Shown: positions 44,054-52,811, counted from the first letter of the stretch. The stretch: DNA of 61,810 bases from Candidatus Gallacutalibacter stercoravium (GCA_018716975.1 DVJE01000027.1:1-61810); one strand, 5' to 3'. Program-made: numbers and translations. The notes: generated by a model from the letters alone, not told the origin.

Positions 44054-44059
44054 TATAAT
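44054..44059 (+). promoter_or_regulatory. Possible -10 box of the two-component operon
   Basis: TATAAT, 70 bases ahead of the response regulator ATG; the -35 region is weak, which would fit activation by the regulator itself. Confidence 0.35.
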
Positions 44060-44128
44060 GAGAAAAGGTTGTTTGTGTTTACCGGCGCTGGTCGGGGCGA
44101 AAACCATGGGGCAAAGGAGAGAAACACA

Positions 44129-44818
44129 ATGGAAAACGGTAAAATATTAATCGTGGACGACGACCAAAATATATGTGAGCTTTTGCGCCTTTATATTGAA
44201 AAAGAAGGCTATAAGACGGCGATAGCCAACGACGGGCAACAGGCATTGGATATGTTTGAGTCGGAATCGCCGGATCTTGTCATGTTGGATATTATGCTGC
44301 CCGGCTTAGATGGCTGGCAGGTGTGCCGGGAAATACGCAAAAAATCTCAGTGCCCCATTATCATGCTCACCGCAAAGGGAGAAGTTTTTGATAAGGTGCT
44401 GGGCTTAGAGCTGGGGGCCGACGATTATGTGGTGAAGCCCTTTGAGGCCAAAGAGGTGGTGGCCCGCATCAAGGCGGTGCTGCGCCGTACCAACCAACCG
44501 CAAGGCGATGCGGTGAAAGAAGTGAAATACGATAAGCTCTCCATCAACCTGACCAACTATGAGCTAAAGGTCAACGGCGTGCAGGTGGATACGCCCCCCA
44601 AAGAAATGGAACTTATCTATCATTTGGCCAGCAACCCCAACCGGGTGTTTACCCGCGATCAACTGTTGGACGAGGTGTGGGGGTTTGATTATTACGGCGA
44701 TTCCCGCACGGTGGACGTGCATGTAAAGCGCTTGCGTGAAAAGCTGGAGGGCGTTTCAGACAAATGGGCGCTGAAAACCGTTTGGGGCGTAGGCTATAAA
44801 TTTGAAGTAAAAGAGTAA
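44129..44818 (+). CDS. OmpR/PhoB-family response regulator
   Basis: 229 aa; ATG at 44129 with AAAGGAGAG upstream. Receiver domain: acidic pocket ILIVDDDQN, phosphorylated Asp in LVMLDIMLPGLDG (about residue 52), Thr in MLTAKGE, Lys in YVVKPFEAKE. C-terminal winged helix (TPPKEMELIYHLASNPNRVF and GDSRTVDVHVKRLREKL). It forms a two-component system with the histidine kinase encoded 180 bases downstream. An HtrA protease gene follows, which suggests an envelope-stress circuit. A terminator-like hairpin lies between regulator and kinase genes. Confidence 0.95.
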   Translation: MENGKILIVDDDQNICELLRLYIEKEGYKTAIANDGQQALDMFESESPDLVMLDIMLPGLDGWQVCREIRKKSQCPIIMLTAKGEVFDKVLGLELGADDYVVKPFEAKEVVARIKAVLRRTNQPQGDAVKEVKYDKLSINLTNYELKVNGVQVDTPPKEMELIYHLASNPNRVFTRDQLLDEVWGFDYYGDSRTVDVHVKRLREKLEGVSDKWALKTVWGVGYKFEVKE

Positions 44819-44868
44819 GGCTTGCGGCCGGGAGGGCTTTGCAAAGCGCACTCTCTATCGTAAAAGAC

Positions 44869-44915
44869 GGGCTGCCGTATTCTGTCTGCGCTGGCAGATG
44901 GGCGGCAGCCCTTTT
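44869..44915 (+). terminator. Hairpin between response regulator and kinase genes
   Basis: GGGCTGCC (44869-44876) pairs with GGCAGCCC (44904-44911), then TTTT. It could lower expression of the kinase relative to the regulator. Confidence 0.55.
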
Positions 44916-44998
44916 GACAAAGTTAAAGCGGGGCTATGGCTATGACAATAAAAAGGGCTGGATTTTATAAGAAGCGCCAGGTGAATGAGGGCATACGG

Positions 44999-46468
44999 AT
45001 GATGGCGAAACAACGGTCGCTATTTCAAAAATATCTGCGGGTCAATTTGGCCATTGTGTTGGTGAGCTTTTTGCTTATCGGCGTGGTGCTGCTGATCTTT
45101 ATGACCAGTTATTGGCGAAGCGAAAAAACCGCCCTGCTCAAAAAGAACGCAGAGGGGATCTCGGTCGTAGCGTCGCAAAACCTAATTCCGTTGGGAGATA
45201 ATTCCTACCGCATTGATTCCCGCGTAGGGACTATGATCGATCTGTTTGCGCAAAATATTGACGCGCAGATATTTTTGACCGATGGCAATGGTACGCCGGT
45301 GTTATATTCTCAAAGCGCCACAACCTTTGCCGATTCCACCCGCACGGTTCCTTTGGCGGTGGTGCAAGAGGCTATGCAGTCGGGTTATGTAGGCAGCACC
45401 ACCCTGGGAGGAATTTTTCAAAATTCTTATAATGTAGTGGGTGTGCCGGTGACCAACACATTGGGCACAGAGATCATCGGAGCGGTGTTTGCCGCCTCCG
45501 ACGCCCAATATTTGGACCAATTTCGCGTTGATGTGCTGAAAATTTTCGTGCTGGCGGCTGCTGTGGTATTTGCGGCTTCCTTTATTGCGGTGGGCATGTT
45601 TTCTTACCGGATGGTGCGCCCTTTGCGAGAGATGGCCATGGCTGCCCGCAGCTTCGGCGCAGGGGATTTTTCACGCCGGGTGCCGGTAACCAGCCAGGAT
45701 GAAATCGGCCAGCTGGCTCTGGCTTTTAACAATATGGCAAGTTCTCTATCTTCTTCAGAAGGGATGCGCCGCAGCTTTATCGCCAACGTCTCGCACGAGC
45801 TAAAAACGCCTATGACCACCATTGCTGGATTTATTGATGGAATTCTAGACGGCACTATTCCGCCCGACAAGGAGCGGCATTATTTAAAGATTGTGTCTGA
45901 CGAGGTAAAGCGTCTGTCGCGCCTGGTGCGCACGATGTTGGATCTTTCGCGGATCGACAGCGGGGAGTTAAAAATTACCAAACAGCGGTTTGATTTGACC
46001 GATACGGTGGTCAACACCCTAATGACCTTTGAAAACCTTATTGAAAAGCGCAACATTCAAGTTACCGGGTTGGAAGAAAGCCACAGCGTTTTTGTGGATG
46101 GGGATCCCGACATGCTGCACCAGGTGGTATACAATCTGATTGAAAACGCCGTAAAGTTTGTAAATGAGGGCGGTGTCATCGAACTGCATGTTACCGAAGC
46201 CAGCAACCGAGTGAATTTTTCCATTCGCAATACGGGTGCAGGAATATCGGCCGACGAGATTGGGCTTATTTTTGATAAGTTTTATAAAACCGATAAATCT
46301 CGCAGCCAGGATAAAAACGGTATGGGCTTGGGACTGTATATTGTGCGCACCATTATCAAGCGCCACGGCGGCGATATTACGGTAAAAAGTACCGAAGGGG
46401 AGTTTTGTCAGTTTGACTTTTGGTTACCCAAAATCAGCCAGGTGAAGGAACAACCCAAATTGCAGTAA
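44999..46468 (+). CDS. Sensor histidine kinase (HAMP type)
   Basis: 489 aa from the ATG at 44999 (GAGGG upstream); an in-frame ATG at 44936 is possible but weaker. Two membrane helices (VNLAIVLVSFLLIGVVLLIFM and IFVLAAAVVFAASFIAVGMF) enclose an extracytoplasmic sensor of about 130 residues. Then HAMP (MVRPLREMAMAARSFGAGDF), dimerisation domain with the phosphorylated His in FIANVSHELKTPM, and the ATPase domain: NLIENAVKF, GAGISADE, FDKFY, and GMGLGLYIV. It resembles PhoR/VicK-style kinases. Signal unknown; the HtrA neighbour suggests cell-envelope damage. Confidence 0.93.
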   Translation: MMAKQRSLFQKYLRVNLAIVLVSFLLIGVVLLIFMTSYWRSEKTALLKKNAEGISVVASQNLIPLGDNSYRIDSRVGTMIDLFAQNIDAQIFLTDGNGTPVLYSQSATTFADSTRTVPLAVVQEAMQSGYVGSTTLGGIFQNSYNVVGVPVTNTLGTEIIGAVFAASDAQYLDQFRVDVLKIFVLAAAVVFAASFIAVGMFSYRMVRPLREMAMAARSFGAGDFSRRVPVTSQDEIGQLALAFNNMASSLSSSEGMRRSFIANVSHELKTPMTTIAGFIDGILDGTIPPDKERHYLKIVSDEVKRLSRLVRTMLDLSRIDSGELKITKQRFDLTDTVVNTLMTFENLIEKRNIQVTGLEESHSVFVDGDPDMLHQVVYNLIENAVKFVNEGGVIELHVTEASNRVNFSIRNTGAGISADEIGLIFDKFYKTDKSRSQDKNGMGLGLYIVRTIIKRHGGDITVKSTEGEFCQFDFWLPKISQVKEQPKLQ

Positions 46469-46529
46469 GCACAGCAAAGGGCAATGTTACAGTTTATTCA
46501 GAAAATTGCAGATTTTTCTTCAATAATGA

Positions 46530-46561
46530 GTTAATACCCGTTAATATAAAGCAGGTATACT
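46530..46561 (+). promoter_or_regulatory. htrA promoter with a response-regulator box
   Basis: Direct repeat GTTAATA at 46530-46536 and 46540-46546 (10-base period), overlapping the -35 region of a -10 box TATACT (46556-46561). Direct repeats on one face of the helix at the -35 are typical of OmpR/PhoB-family activator sites. The start codon is 120 bases downstream. Confidence 0.45.
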
Positions 46562-46680
46562 AAAACATAGTTACAGGGGCGGCCAGAGACAGTCGGCTTG
46601 ACTTTGTGCCCGGTTTTATGGCGTTTAAAAGGCAAGAACCCTATAACATAGAAAATAAGCAGGAATAGGATGTGTGGAAC

Positions 46681-48720
46681 ATGAGTGAAGAATACCGCGG
46701 CCAGCCGCTTGAGGAATCCAAGAAGCAAGAAGGCCAAGATAATGAGATGAAAGCCGACACACAGCGCCCAGAGCAAGAAGAGCACGGCCAGGATGCAGCA
46801 GCGCAAAATATTGCCCAAGAGCAGCAGGAACAGATTGCGCAACCGGCAGAACCGGCCGCCCCGCAAGAAGGGCAAGGGGAAGAATCTTCTAGCCCAACAA
46901 CAAGCCAACCGGCGGAGTCATTAGAAGATCAAACAACGGTGCAAACAGTTGCCCAAGCAGACACCGGGGCTGTGAAAGACGAGGCGGCCGTAGAGCAGAC
47001 GCCGCCGGCAACCGGATCAGGCGGGCAGCAAGGGCAAACCGCACCAACAGGGCAGACTCCGTTTTCGCCGGGGAATAGTACCGGCAGCAATGCTAACCAA
47101 TGGGGGCAACAGTCTCGCCCGGCGCAAACGGGGTGGGCCTATCCTTATGGTGGGCAAACCGGGAACCGGGCGCCGCAAGGCTATCCCTATGCCGGAGGAA
47201 CCTACCAGCAGGTTGGACAGCAAGTTGGACAGCAGGCAGGACAGTCGACGGGGCAGCAAACAGGGCGGCCTTCCGGGTACCCATATAGCACTCCCACTGG
47301 GCAAGGGGCCGGGCAGCCCACGGGCCAGGGCTATTATCATTATGCCGGCTCGCAGTTGCATCAGGATACGCAGCCCACACAAAGCCAGTGGCCTGAATAC
47401 CGTCAGGGCGGCGGTCAGCCGCCGGCAGGTGGCGGAACTGGAGCGGCGCAAGCTCCCGGCGGCAAACCTCCGAAAAAGCCCATGAATAAAAGAACGAAAA
47501 TATTCTTGTGGATTGTGGGGATTCTGGTAGGCGGTTGCGTGCTGGGCTTTAGCGCCTACGGCGTTTACAGCGCAGCCAATGGCGGCGTGCCTACAGCCCC
47601 CTCTACCTCTCAATCTCAATCCAGCAGCCAAACGCCGGAATCTTCTTCTCAAGAGCCGGCCACCAGTTCCAATAACGGGGTGGATCCCAACGGCCCCACT
47701 TTGGAAATTCACGGTAGGTCTGAAAACGAAGCTTCCAATGCCACAGAGATTTATGAAAATGTAAAAGACTCCGTCGTAGGGGTGCTGACCTACGAAACCG
47801 ACGCAGTGGCAGGCGAAGAGCCGGTATCGGAGGGTTCCGGTGTGGTGATGAGCGAGGATGGTTACATTATCACCAATTCCCATGTTATTAACGATTCTAG
47901 CAATCACGGCGTGCAGGTGGTATTTAACGACGGCGAGCAGGCGGTAGCCACAGTGGTGGGCTATGATACGCGCACCGATATCGCCGTGCTCAAGGTGGAT
48001 CCCGAGGGATTAACGCTTAAACCCGCAACCTTTGGCGACAGCAGCGAGCTTCAGGTGGGCGAATGGGTGCTGTCGCTAGGGAACCCCGGCGGCCTGGAGT
48101 TTGCCAGCACCTTAACCCAGGGCAGCATTTCCGCGTTGGATCGCACCGTTACCGTTAACCAAAACAGCATGAAGTATATTCAGACCGATGCGGCCATCAA
48201 CCCCGGCAGCTCGGGCGGTGCGCTGATTAATATGAACGGCCAGGTGGTTGGCATCAACGCAGCTAAGCTGAACGATACCTCTATAGAGGGCATGTGCTTT
48301 GCTATCCCCATCAACACAGTGCAGCCGGTGGTCAACGATCTGATTCAAAACGGCTATGTGTCCGGCCGCGTGCGCTTGGGTATGACGGGCAGCGTGGTAT
48401 CGGAGTATCAGTCGCAGGCATTGGGTGTGCCCAAGGGCATCTTGATTCGTGAACTGTCGGACGATAGCGACCTAAACGGCAAAGCCCAGGTGGGCGATAT
48501 TGTTACCCAGATAAACGGCATAGAAGTAGATTCCTTTAATACTTTGTGGACAGAGCTAGGCAACTATCAACCCGGCGATACAGTAACCCTAACCATTTAC
48601 CGCATGGCGACCCAAGGCAGCAACGCCCAGCAGTTTGACATAGAGGTTACTTTGTTGGAGGATAGAGGAGAAACCCAGCAGCCGGTTTCCTCGCAACAAT
48701 CCTTTGACCCCTTTGGATAA
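46681..48720 (+). CDS. HtrA/DegP-like membrane-anchored serine protease
   Basis: 679 aa; the ATG at 46681 is preferred to an in-frame GTG three codons earlier. The N-terminal 265 residues are cytoplasmic, disordered and Gln/Gly/Pro-rich with tandem QVGQ units. One membrane helix follows (IFLWIVGILVGGCVLGFSAY). Outside: a Ser-rich linker, a trypsin-like domain with His in TNSHVIND, Asp in RTDIAVLKV and Ser in NPGSSGGAL, and a PDZ domain (GILIRELSDDSDLNGKAQVG). It degrades or refolds damaged exported proteins. It follows a two-component operon likely to control it. The long low-complexity cytoplasmic part is unusually large for the family. Confidence 0.92.
   Translation: MSEEYRGQPLEESKKQEGQDNEMKADTQRPEQEEHGQDAAAQNIAQEQQEQIAQPAEPAAPQEGQGEESSSPTTSQPAESLEDQTTVQTVAQADTGAVKDEAAVEQTPPATGSGGQQGQTAPTGQTPFSPGNSTGSNANQWGQQSRPAQTGWAYPYGGQTGNRAPQGYPYAGGTYQQVGQQVGQQAGQSTGQQTGRPSGYPYSTPTGQGAGQPTGQGYYHYAGSQLHQDTQPTQSQWPEYRQGGGQPPAGGGTGAAQAPGGKPPKKPMNKRTKIFLWIVGILVGGCVLGFSAYGVYSAANGGVPTAPSTSQSQSSSQTPESSSQEPATSSNNGVDPNGPTLEIHGRSENEASNATEIYENVKDSVVGVLTYETDAVAGEEPVSEGSGVVMSEDGYIITNSHVINDSSNHGVQVVFNDGEQAVATVVGYDTRTDIAVLKVDPEGLTLKPATFGDSSELQVGEWVLSLGNPGGLEFASTLTQGSISALDRTVTVNQNSMKYIQTDAAINPGSSGGALINMNGQVVGINAAKLNDTSIEGMCFAIPINTVQPVVNDLIQNGYVSGRVRLGMTGSVVSEYQSQALGVPKGILIRELSDDSDLNGKAQVGDIVTQINGIEVDSFNTLWTELGNYQPGDTVTLTIYRMATQGSNAQQFDIEVTLLEDRGETQQPVSSQQSFDPFG
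47209..47244 (+). repeat. Three 12-bp tandem repeats in htrA
   Basis: CAGGTTGGACAG, CAAGTTGGACAG and CAGGCAGGACAG in a row, encoding QVGQ-type units. Slippage here would change the length of the cytoplasmic linker without shifting the frame. Confidence 0.8.
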
Positions 48721-48750
48721 GCTGCAGATAAACACAGCTAGAAACAAAAC

Positions 48751-48795
48751 GCACCCCCTGGTGCAAAGGCCATTGGCCTTTGCACCAGGGGGTGC
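48751..48795 (+). terminator. Terminator of htrA
   Basis: A 21-bp perfect stem (48751-48771 with 48775-48795) and a 3-base loop, followed by TGTTGT. Downstream, 48796-49132 has no gene; a weak hairpin GATATGG-AAA-CCATATC followed by CTTTTT is at 48958-48979. Confidence 0.8.
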
Positions 48796-49132
48796 TGTTG
48801 TATTTGCGCCATTTACCGGCGTCCGCCGCTTTTTATTGAGTAAGCGCTCTCAGGCAGAGGGGAGCGAGTGTCTACAGAAGGCATAGAAGACGGTTTGCTT
48901 TTCTTTTGATTTCGTGGGCTTGCTTAGTTGCACTTAGTTTGCCAAGCGGCCAGATTTGATATGGAAACCATATCCTTTTTGCACGTGCCGGATGTTGCGC
49001 CCCGCATACCAACCTAGTCCATCCGTTCTGCGGGCCGCCGTCTTTGTATGGAAATTACCAGCCAGCCTTTTTTGCTTGAGAAAACCAATCTTACAACAAC
49101 ACTTTTGTACTCTGAAACAAATTCTATAAAAC

Positions 49133-49164
49133 AAACGCAGTGCTTACGAAACAGCACTGCGTTT
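49133..49164 (-). terminator. Terminator of the lipoprotein gene
   Basis: AAACGCAGTGCT pairs with AGCACTGCGTTT (12 bp); on the minus strand it is followed by GTTTTATAG. Confidence 0.75.
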
Positions 49165-49236
49165 GAGAACTTTAAGCCGTTTTAATCCTTTTTGACCGGC
49201 TTTTGACCAGCCGATTCGGTCGGTTGACTGGGCACC

Positions 49237-50073
49237 TTATTTCTTTTCAAAGGTGATGGTTGCCTCGTTTTCCAAAGTCAGCTGACCGTCCACATAGGTT
49301 CCTACCTCTTCAATGTCATTGGCGGTCATCGAAATATTCTCGCCGTTTAGCACCCAGGTGCCGTTCACGGATTCCTCTGCTTCGCCGTCCGTAAAGGAAG
49401 TAGCGGTGAAAGTGCCGTCTTCTTCGATGGTGATTTCCATAGAAAAGCCCATCTCTTCTATCATTTCATCCTTGCTGTATTTGGTGCCGTCGGCATCAAT
49501 GCCGCCGCTTACTTCCCAGGTGCCTGCCAAGCCGGCAGCATCCTGGTTGCCATCTGTGCTTGTTGTGTCGGTCTGCCCGGCTGCGCTGCCTTGACGGGTG
49601 AATATGCCTTGTAGGGTATCTGTTAAATTGGCCACCAAAGCGTCGCCGTCAACTTGCAGCGTTTCCACCGTGCCGTTGCCGGTATTGGTGATTTCCAGCT
49701 GAGAATCGTCAACCTGCACCCAGGTGCCGTTGGCGGTTTGGTCGTTATAGGTCATCATCATGCTGCCGTCTTCATTCAGGGTCATAACAAAGCCGTTATT
49801 GGCCAGCTCGGTTTCCAGCTCGCTGCCGGTTAGCTCTTCGCCGTCTTGAATCAGGCCGGTAACCTCCCATACGCCTGCCCAAGAACCGGCAGACGAGGCG
49901 CTGCTTTCTTCGTCCTGAGCGTCGCTTTGCGCCGCTTGTTCAGAAGCAGCAGACGCCGCAGAAGAAGTGGTGCTGCCCGAAGAAGCAGTTTGCGCCGTTT
50001 GACTGCAACCAGCAGCCAACAACACGCAGCCCGCCAGCGCAGCGGTAAGCAACATTTTAATTGTTCGTTTCAT
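49237..50073 (-). CDS. Lipoprotein with two lipocalin-like repeats
   Basis: 278 aa from the ATG at 50073 (GGTGGGAG upstream; an adjacent ATG at 50076 is also possible). Signal peptide with lipobox LAAG-C at residue 23, a Ser/Ala/Gln/Glu-rich linker, then two copies of a beta-rich module of about 85 residues: GVWEVTGLIQDGEELTGSEL to NGTWVQVDDSQLEITN and GTWEVSGGIDADGTKYSKDE to NGTWVLNGENISMTAN. This looks like the small lipocalin-like domains of Firmicute lipoproteins. Exported and membrane-anchored; function unknown. Transcribed from the promoter at 50162-50190 through a leader with an inverted repeat. Confidence 0.8.
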   Translation of the reverse strand: MKRTIKMLLTAALAGCVLLAAGCSQTAQTASSGSTTSSAASAASEQAAQSDAQDEESSASSAGSWAGVWEVTGLIQDGEELTGSELETELANNGFVMTLNEDGSMMMTYNDQTANGTWVQVDDSQLEITNTGNGTVETLQVDGDALVANLTDTLQGIFTRQGSAAGQTDTTSTDGNQDAAGLAGTWEVSGGIDADGTKYSKDEMIEEMGFSMEITIEEDGTFTATSFTDGEAEESVNGTWVLNGENISMTANDIEEVGTYVDGQLTLENEATITFEKK

Positions 50074-50111
50074 CATAACTCCCACCTTTTTACAAAATGC
50101 CATATAAATAA

Positions 50112-50150
50112 GGCCTATACAATTAAATGTATAGGCCCAGTATAGGCCCA
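50112..50150. repeat. Inverted and direct repeats in the lipoprotein leader
   Basis: GGCCTATACA (50112-50121) and TGTATAGGCC (50128-50137) form a perfect 10-bp hairpin, and a third TATAGGCCC copy follows at 50141-50149. All lie between the transcription start and the start codon, so they could be an operator or an RNA regulatory stem. Confidence 0.6.
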
Positions 50151-50161
50151 AAACCTTTTTC

Positions 50162-50190
50162 AGTATACTACAGGTTATTGGCAGAGTAAA
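50162..50190 (-). promoter_or_regulatory. Promoter of the two-repeat lipoprotein gene
   Basis: On the minus strand TTTACT (50185-50190), a 17-base spacer, TATACT (50162-50167). The region upstream of it (50191-50460) is AT-rich with no gene. Confidence 0.65.
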
Positions 50191-50469
50191 GGCTTTTTTG
50201 TCTGGCGGAAGGCTTTCCCTGTTCTTCGTCAGGAGCTTTTTCTCTCTTTCTTTCCCGGTTCGAAGAGAACAAAGACGTAATAAGCGTCTATTGTAATCTA
50301 AACAAAAGCCCGTGGATTTATCAAAATAGAAAAATACTGCAACCGCGCAAAAATATATCTACGAAAAAGAAAAAAGATCAGATAGAAGATAGTTCGAGTA
50401 GTTCGAGCCGAGAGAAATACGAAAATCATTTGAAAGGCAGTAAATCAAGCCGCCAAGGCTTACACAAAG

Positions 50470-50580
50470 TTCAAGCCAGCGTCATTTGGGCGCCGGCTTG
50501 TCTTTCGGCCTTCTAGGCCGCGTGTCAAATCACCTATCTTAGGGTGGTCTTGGCTAGTATCATGCCCTTCTAGGGCTTAC
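50470..50580. repeat. Second copy of the hairpin-rich repeat family
   Basis: Short hairpins AAGCC-GCG/CGC-GGCTT (about 50473-50499), CGGCC/GGCCG (around 50506-50520), CCTA/TAGG and GCCCT/AGGGC, ending with CATGCCCTTCTAGGGCTTA. It shares order and partial sequence with 18047-18083. It is located at the 3' end of the epimerase gene, where it could also serve as terminator. Confidence 0.4.
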
Positions 50581-50589
50581 TTAGGCTTT

Positions 50590-51591
50590 TTATGTTGGTG
50601 TGGTTACTTTTCTCTTACGAATCCAGCTCACGGTATCGCGAATGGTTTGATACAGATCCCGGGGCCGGTAGCCCAAATCCGAGGTGGCCTTGTCGTGACT
50701 AAAACGGTCGTTGCTGGATAAGGTGTATAAGGAATATTTGGTATAAAGGGGGCGCTGTTTGCGCACTTTAGCGATGAAGCCCAGCAAGGGTGCCGCCCCC
50801 TTGGCCATCCAAATGGGTAACACAGGCAGTTTGCGCCCGCCAGAAACGCTTTTTGCAATGCGCAATACGTCTTTTACATCGTAATGCCGGTTCGATAGAA
50901 TGTAACACTCACCGGTTTTGCCCTTTTCGGCAGCCGTTAGGCAACCCAGAGCTACGTCGCGCACATCCACAAAATCATAGCCGCCTTTCACACAGGCAGG
51001 CAATTTGCCGTTGACGTAATCGCGCACCATCTGTACCAAGTGGTTACCGGCGTTGTCGTAGGGGCCAAGAATGCCCGAAGGATGCACCACAACGGCGTCC
51101 AACCCTTGCGCAACCGCGTCCAGCACCGCCTGGGTGGCTTCGGCTTTGGTTTTGGCATAACCCCCTACTACCCAATCGGGGGAAAAGCGGGTTACCTCCC
51201 GCATCACTTCCAAGGATTTCTTTTCAGGGATAGCATGCACCGAGCTTACATACACCAACCGTTTTACCTGGTATTCCCGGCACAAATCGATAATGTTTTT
51301 GGTGCCGTTAACGTTAACATCATACATTGTGGGAGATACGTGCTCAGAAATATCCACAATGCCGGCAGTATGGATCACATAGGTTTCATACCCCTGAATC
51401 CCCTCAAACAAAGGGCGCAGGCTATCTTTCTTTCTAACATCACCCTCCACGCAAGTAACATGATCCCCTTGAGGAGCCGCTTCGCCGGGTAGCACAAGGC
51501 CGCGTGTCAGTACCCCATCTTTTTCTAATTGGCGAACAATGGTACCGCCTAAATGGCCGGCGGCGCCGGTAACTAGGAATAGTTTTTGCAT
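50590..51591 (-). CDS. Extended SDR / NAD-dependent epimerase-like protein
   Basis: 333 aa; ATG at 51591 with GAGGTG upstream (an open extension to 51675 has no site). Rossmann motif VTGAAGHLGGTIVRQL at residues 7-22, acidic segment VEGDVRKKDSL, catalytic Ser in YVSSVHA and YAKTKAE (YxxxK). It resembles the 3-beta-hydroxysteroid dehydrogenase/dihydroflavonol reductase branch rather than sugar epimerases. Substrate unknown. It is divergent from a TetR-type regulator, its probable repressor. Confidence 0.85.
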   Translation of the reverse strand: MQKLFLVTGAAGHLGGTIVRQLEKDGVLTRGLVLPGEAAPQGDHVTCVEGDVRKKDSLRPLFEGIQGYETYVIHTAGIVDISEHVSPTMYDVNVNGTKNIIDLCREYQVKRLVYVSSVHAIPEKKSLEVMREVTRFSPDWVVGGYAKTKAEATQAVLDAVAQGLDAVVVHPSGILGPYDNAGNHLVQMVRDYVNGKLPACVKGGYDFVDVRDVALGCLTAAEKGKTGECYILSNRHYDVKDVLRIAKSVSGGRKLPVLPIWMAKGAAPLLGFIAKVRKQRPLYTKYSLYTLSSNDRFSHDKATSDLGYRPRDLYQTIRDTVSWIRKRKVTTPT

Positions 51592-51646
51592 GGAAAACAC
51601 CTCTTTGGAAAACCTCGACAAACTGTTGTTTTTCTTTCCTAATTGT

Positions 51647-51675
51647 ATTATATTTAAGAAAAGGGAGGCATTCAA
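51647..51675 (-). promoter_or_regulatory. Promoter of the epimerase-like gene
   Basis: On the minus strand TTGAAT (51670-51675), a 17-base spacer, TATAAT (51647-51652). Confidence 0.7.
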
Positions 51676-51701
51676 CCGGCAGAGCGGAAGGATAATGCCT
51701 C
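51665..51701. promoter_or_regulatory. Inverted repeat overlapping the -35, possible TetR site
   Basis: GAGGCATT (51665-51672) and AATGCCTC (51694-51701) with 21 bases between. The left arm covers the -35 of the epimerase promoter. A wider pair, TGTTGTTTTT near 51624 and AAAAACAACA near 51712, brackets the region. On plus the right arm is followed by TTTTT, so a terminator role is also possible. Confidence 0.35.
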
Positions 51702-51772
51702 TTTTTCAACAAAAACAACACTTCATGTTGGATAATAACCCGGCTTCATAAAAAGTTTACGGGGGAATGGCC

Positions 51773-52432
51773 ATGAAAGAAAAATCAGAAGACAATAGGC
51801 GGGATCACCGTGTGCGTGTAACCAAAATGTTGATCCGGCGCGCTTTTACCGATTTGCTGCGGCAAAAGCCTTTGCAGAGCATTTCAGTGCGGGAGCTGTG
51901 CAGCAAGGCGGGCATTAACCGCAGCACCTTTTACGCCCACTACAGTGATGTTTATGATTTGCTCAATCAAATTGAGGAAGAAATGCTGGCGGAGCTTAGA
52001 GTGGCGCTGGAGCCCTTATTGCGTCCAGAGGCGGGCAACCCCACCTTGGCCCAAATTACCAACCGTATCTTTTTGTGTTTGGGGCAAAACGCCGATTTTT
52101 GCACCGCAATATTGGGAGATTACGGCGATAAATCTTTTACCGCAAAGCTGATTCAGATGGGGCGGGAACGGTGCGCCCAAGCTTATGCGCAGCTTTTTCC
52201 CAACGCGACGGCAAAGCAGATCGATTTTTTTTATACCTTTGTGAGCGAAGGGTGTATTGGCTTGCTGCGCCGCTGGATGGAAGAGGGAATGGTTACCGGG
52301 GCCGAAGAGCTGGCAACCATGGCAGAAAATATTATGGTATACGGTATGGGCTGGCTGCGTAGACAGAAGCCGGCAGTTAACCGGGAGGATGAAATAATAG
52401 TGCCCTTTGCTAGTGCCGCGCACCGGGATTGA
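51773..52432 (+). CDS. TetR/AcrR-family regulator
   Basis: 219 aa; ATG at 51773 with GGGGG 7 bases upstream, preferred to the ATG two codons earlier. N-terminal helix-turn-helix: RAFTDLLRQKPLQSISVREL then CSKAGINRSTFYAHYSDVYD. The C-terminal ligand domain ends in a helix with FFYTFVSEGCIGLLRRWMEE, as in the DhaS-like TetR_C_8 group. Divergent from the epimerase-like gene and upstream of an MFS transporter gene, so it may control both. Confidence 0.88.
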   Translation: MKEKSEDNRRDHRVRVTKMLIRRAFTDLLRQKPLQSISVRELCSKAGINRSTFYAHYSDVYDLLNQIEEEMLAELRVALEPLLRPEAGNPTLAQITNRIFLCLGQNADFCTAILGDYGDKSFTAKLIQMGRERCAQAYAQLFPNATAKQIDFFYTFVSEGCIGLLRRWMEEGMVTGAEELATMAENIMVYGMGWLRRQKPAVNREDEIIVPFASAAHRD

Positions 52433-52604
52433 GCCGCCAAGAAAAAACGCTAGATGTAGCATTTGCCTTTTGCGGCAAAAAATGCAGTTGCTTTTTGTTG
52501 CTGAGAAAAGTGTTGCGAAAATTTCGGCCTGGGTAAACGTAAGTGTATAACAGTGGCCTGTAGCGTGGGATGGGCATCAAGCCAAGATTTATATGGCGAA
52601 TATT

Positions 52605-52636
52605 GGGCGAAAGCGTTCTACGCTTTCGCCCTTTTT
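52605..52636 (+). terminator. Terminator between TetR and MFS genes
   Basis: 11-bp perfect stem GGGCGAAAGCG / CGCTTTCGCCC, loop TTCTA, then TTTTT. It lies 170 bases past the TetR stop; the intervening stretch is non-coding. Confidence 0.9.
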
Positions 52637-52698
52637 ACAGTGCAATTTGCCCATCTGCCGCCGGTGCGCAAAAGGCAATTTTTTTATTATCTTTTGCA

Positions 52699-52727
52699 TT
52701 GCGGATTTGGGAGCCGGTTGCTATAAT
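52699..52727 (+). promoter_or_regulatory. Promoter of the MFS transporter gene
   Basis: TTGCGG (52699-52704), a 17-base spacer, TATAAT (52722-52727). Confidence 0.55.
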
Positions 52728-52811
52728 AATGCCTGTTTGCTGTGTGCTGTGGCGCTTGCTGTTTGGCAAGGGCCTTGCGATGAAAGAGGGAGCGAACAGG
52801 AGGACACAAAA

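Noticed and set aside
47209-47244. CRISPR-like short repeats
   Set aside because: The 12-bp units are contiguous, without spacers, and encode a Gln/Gly-rich protein linker.
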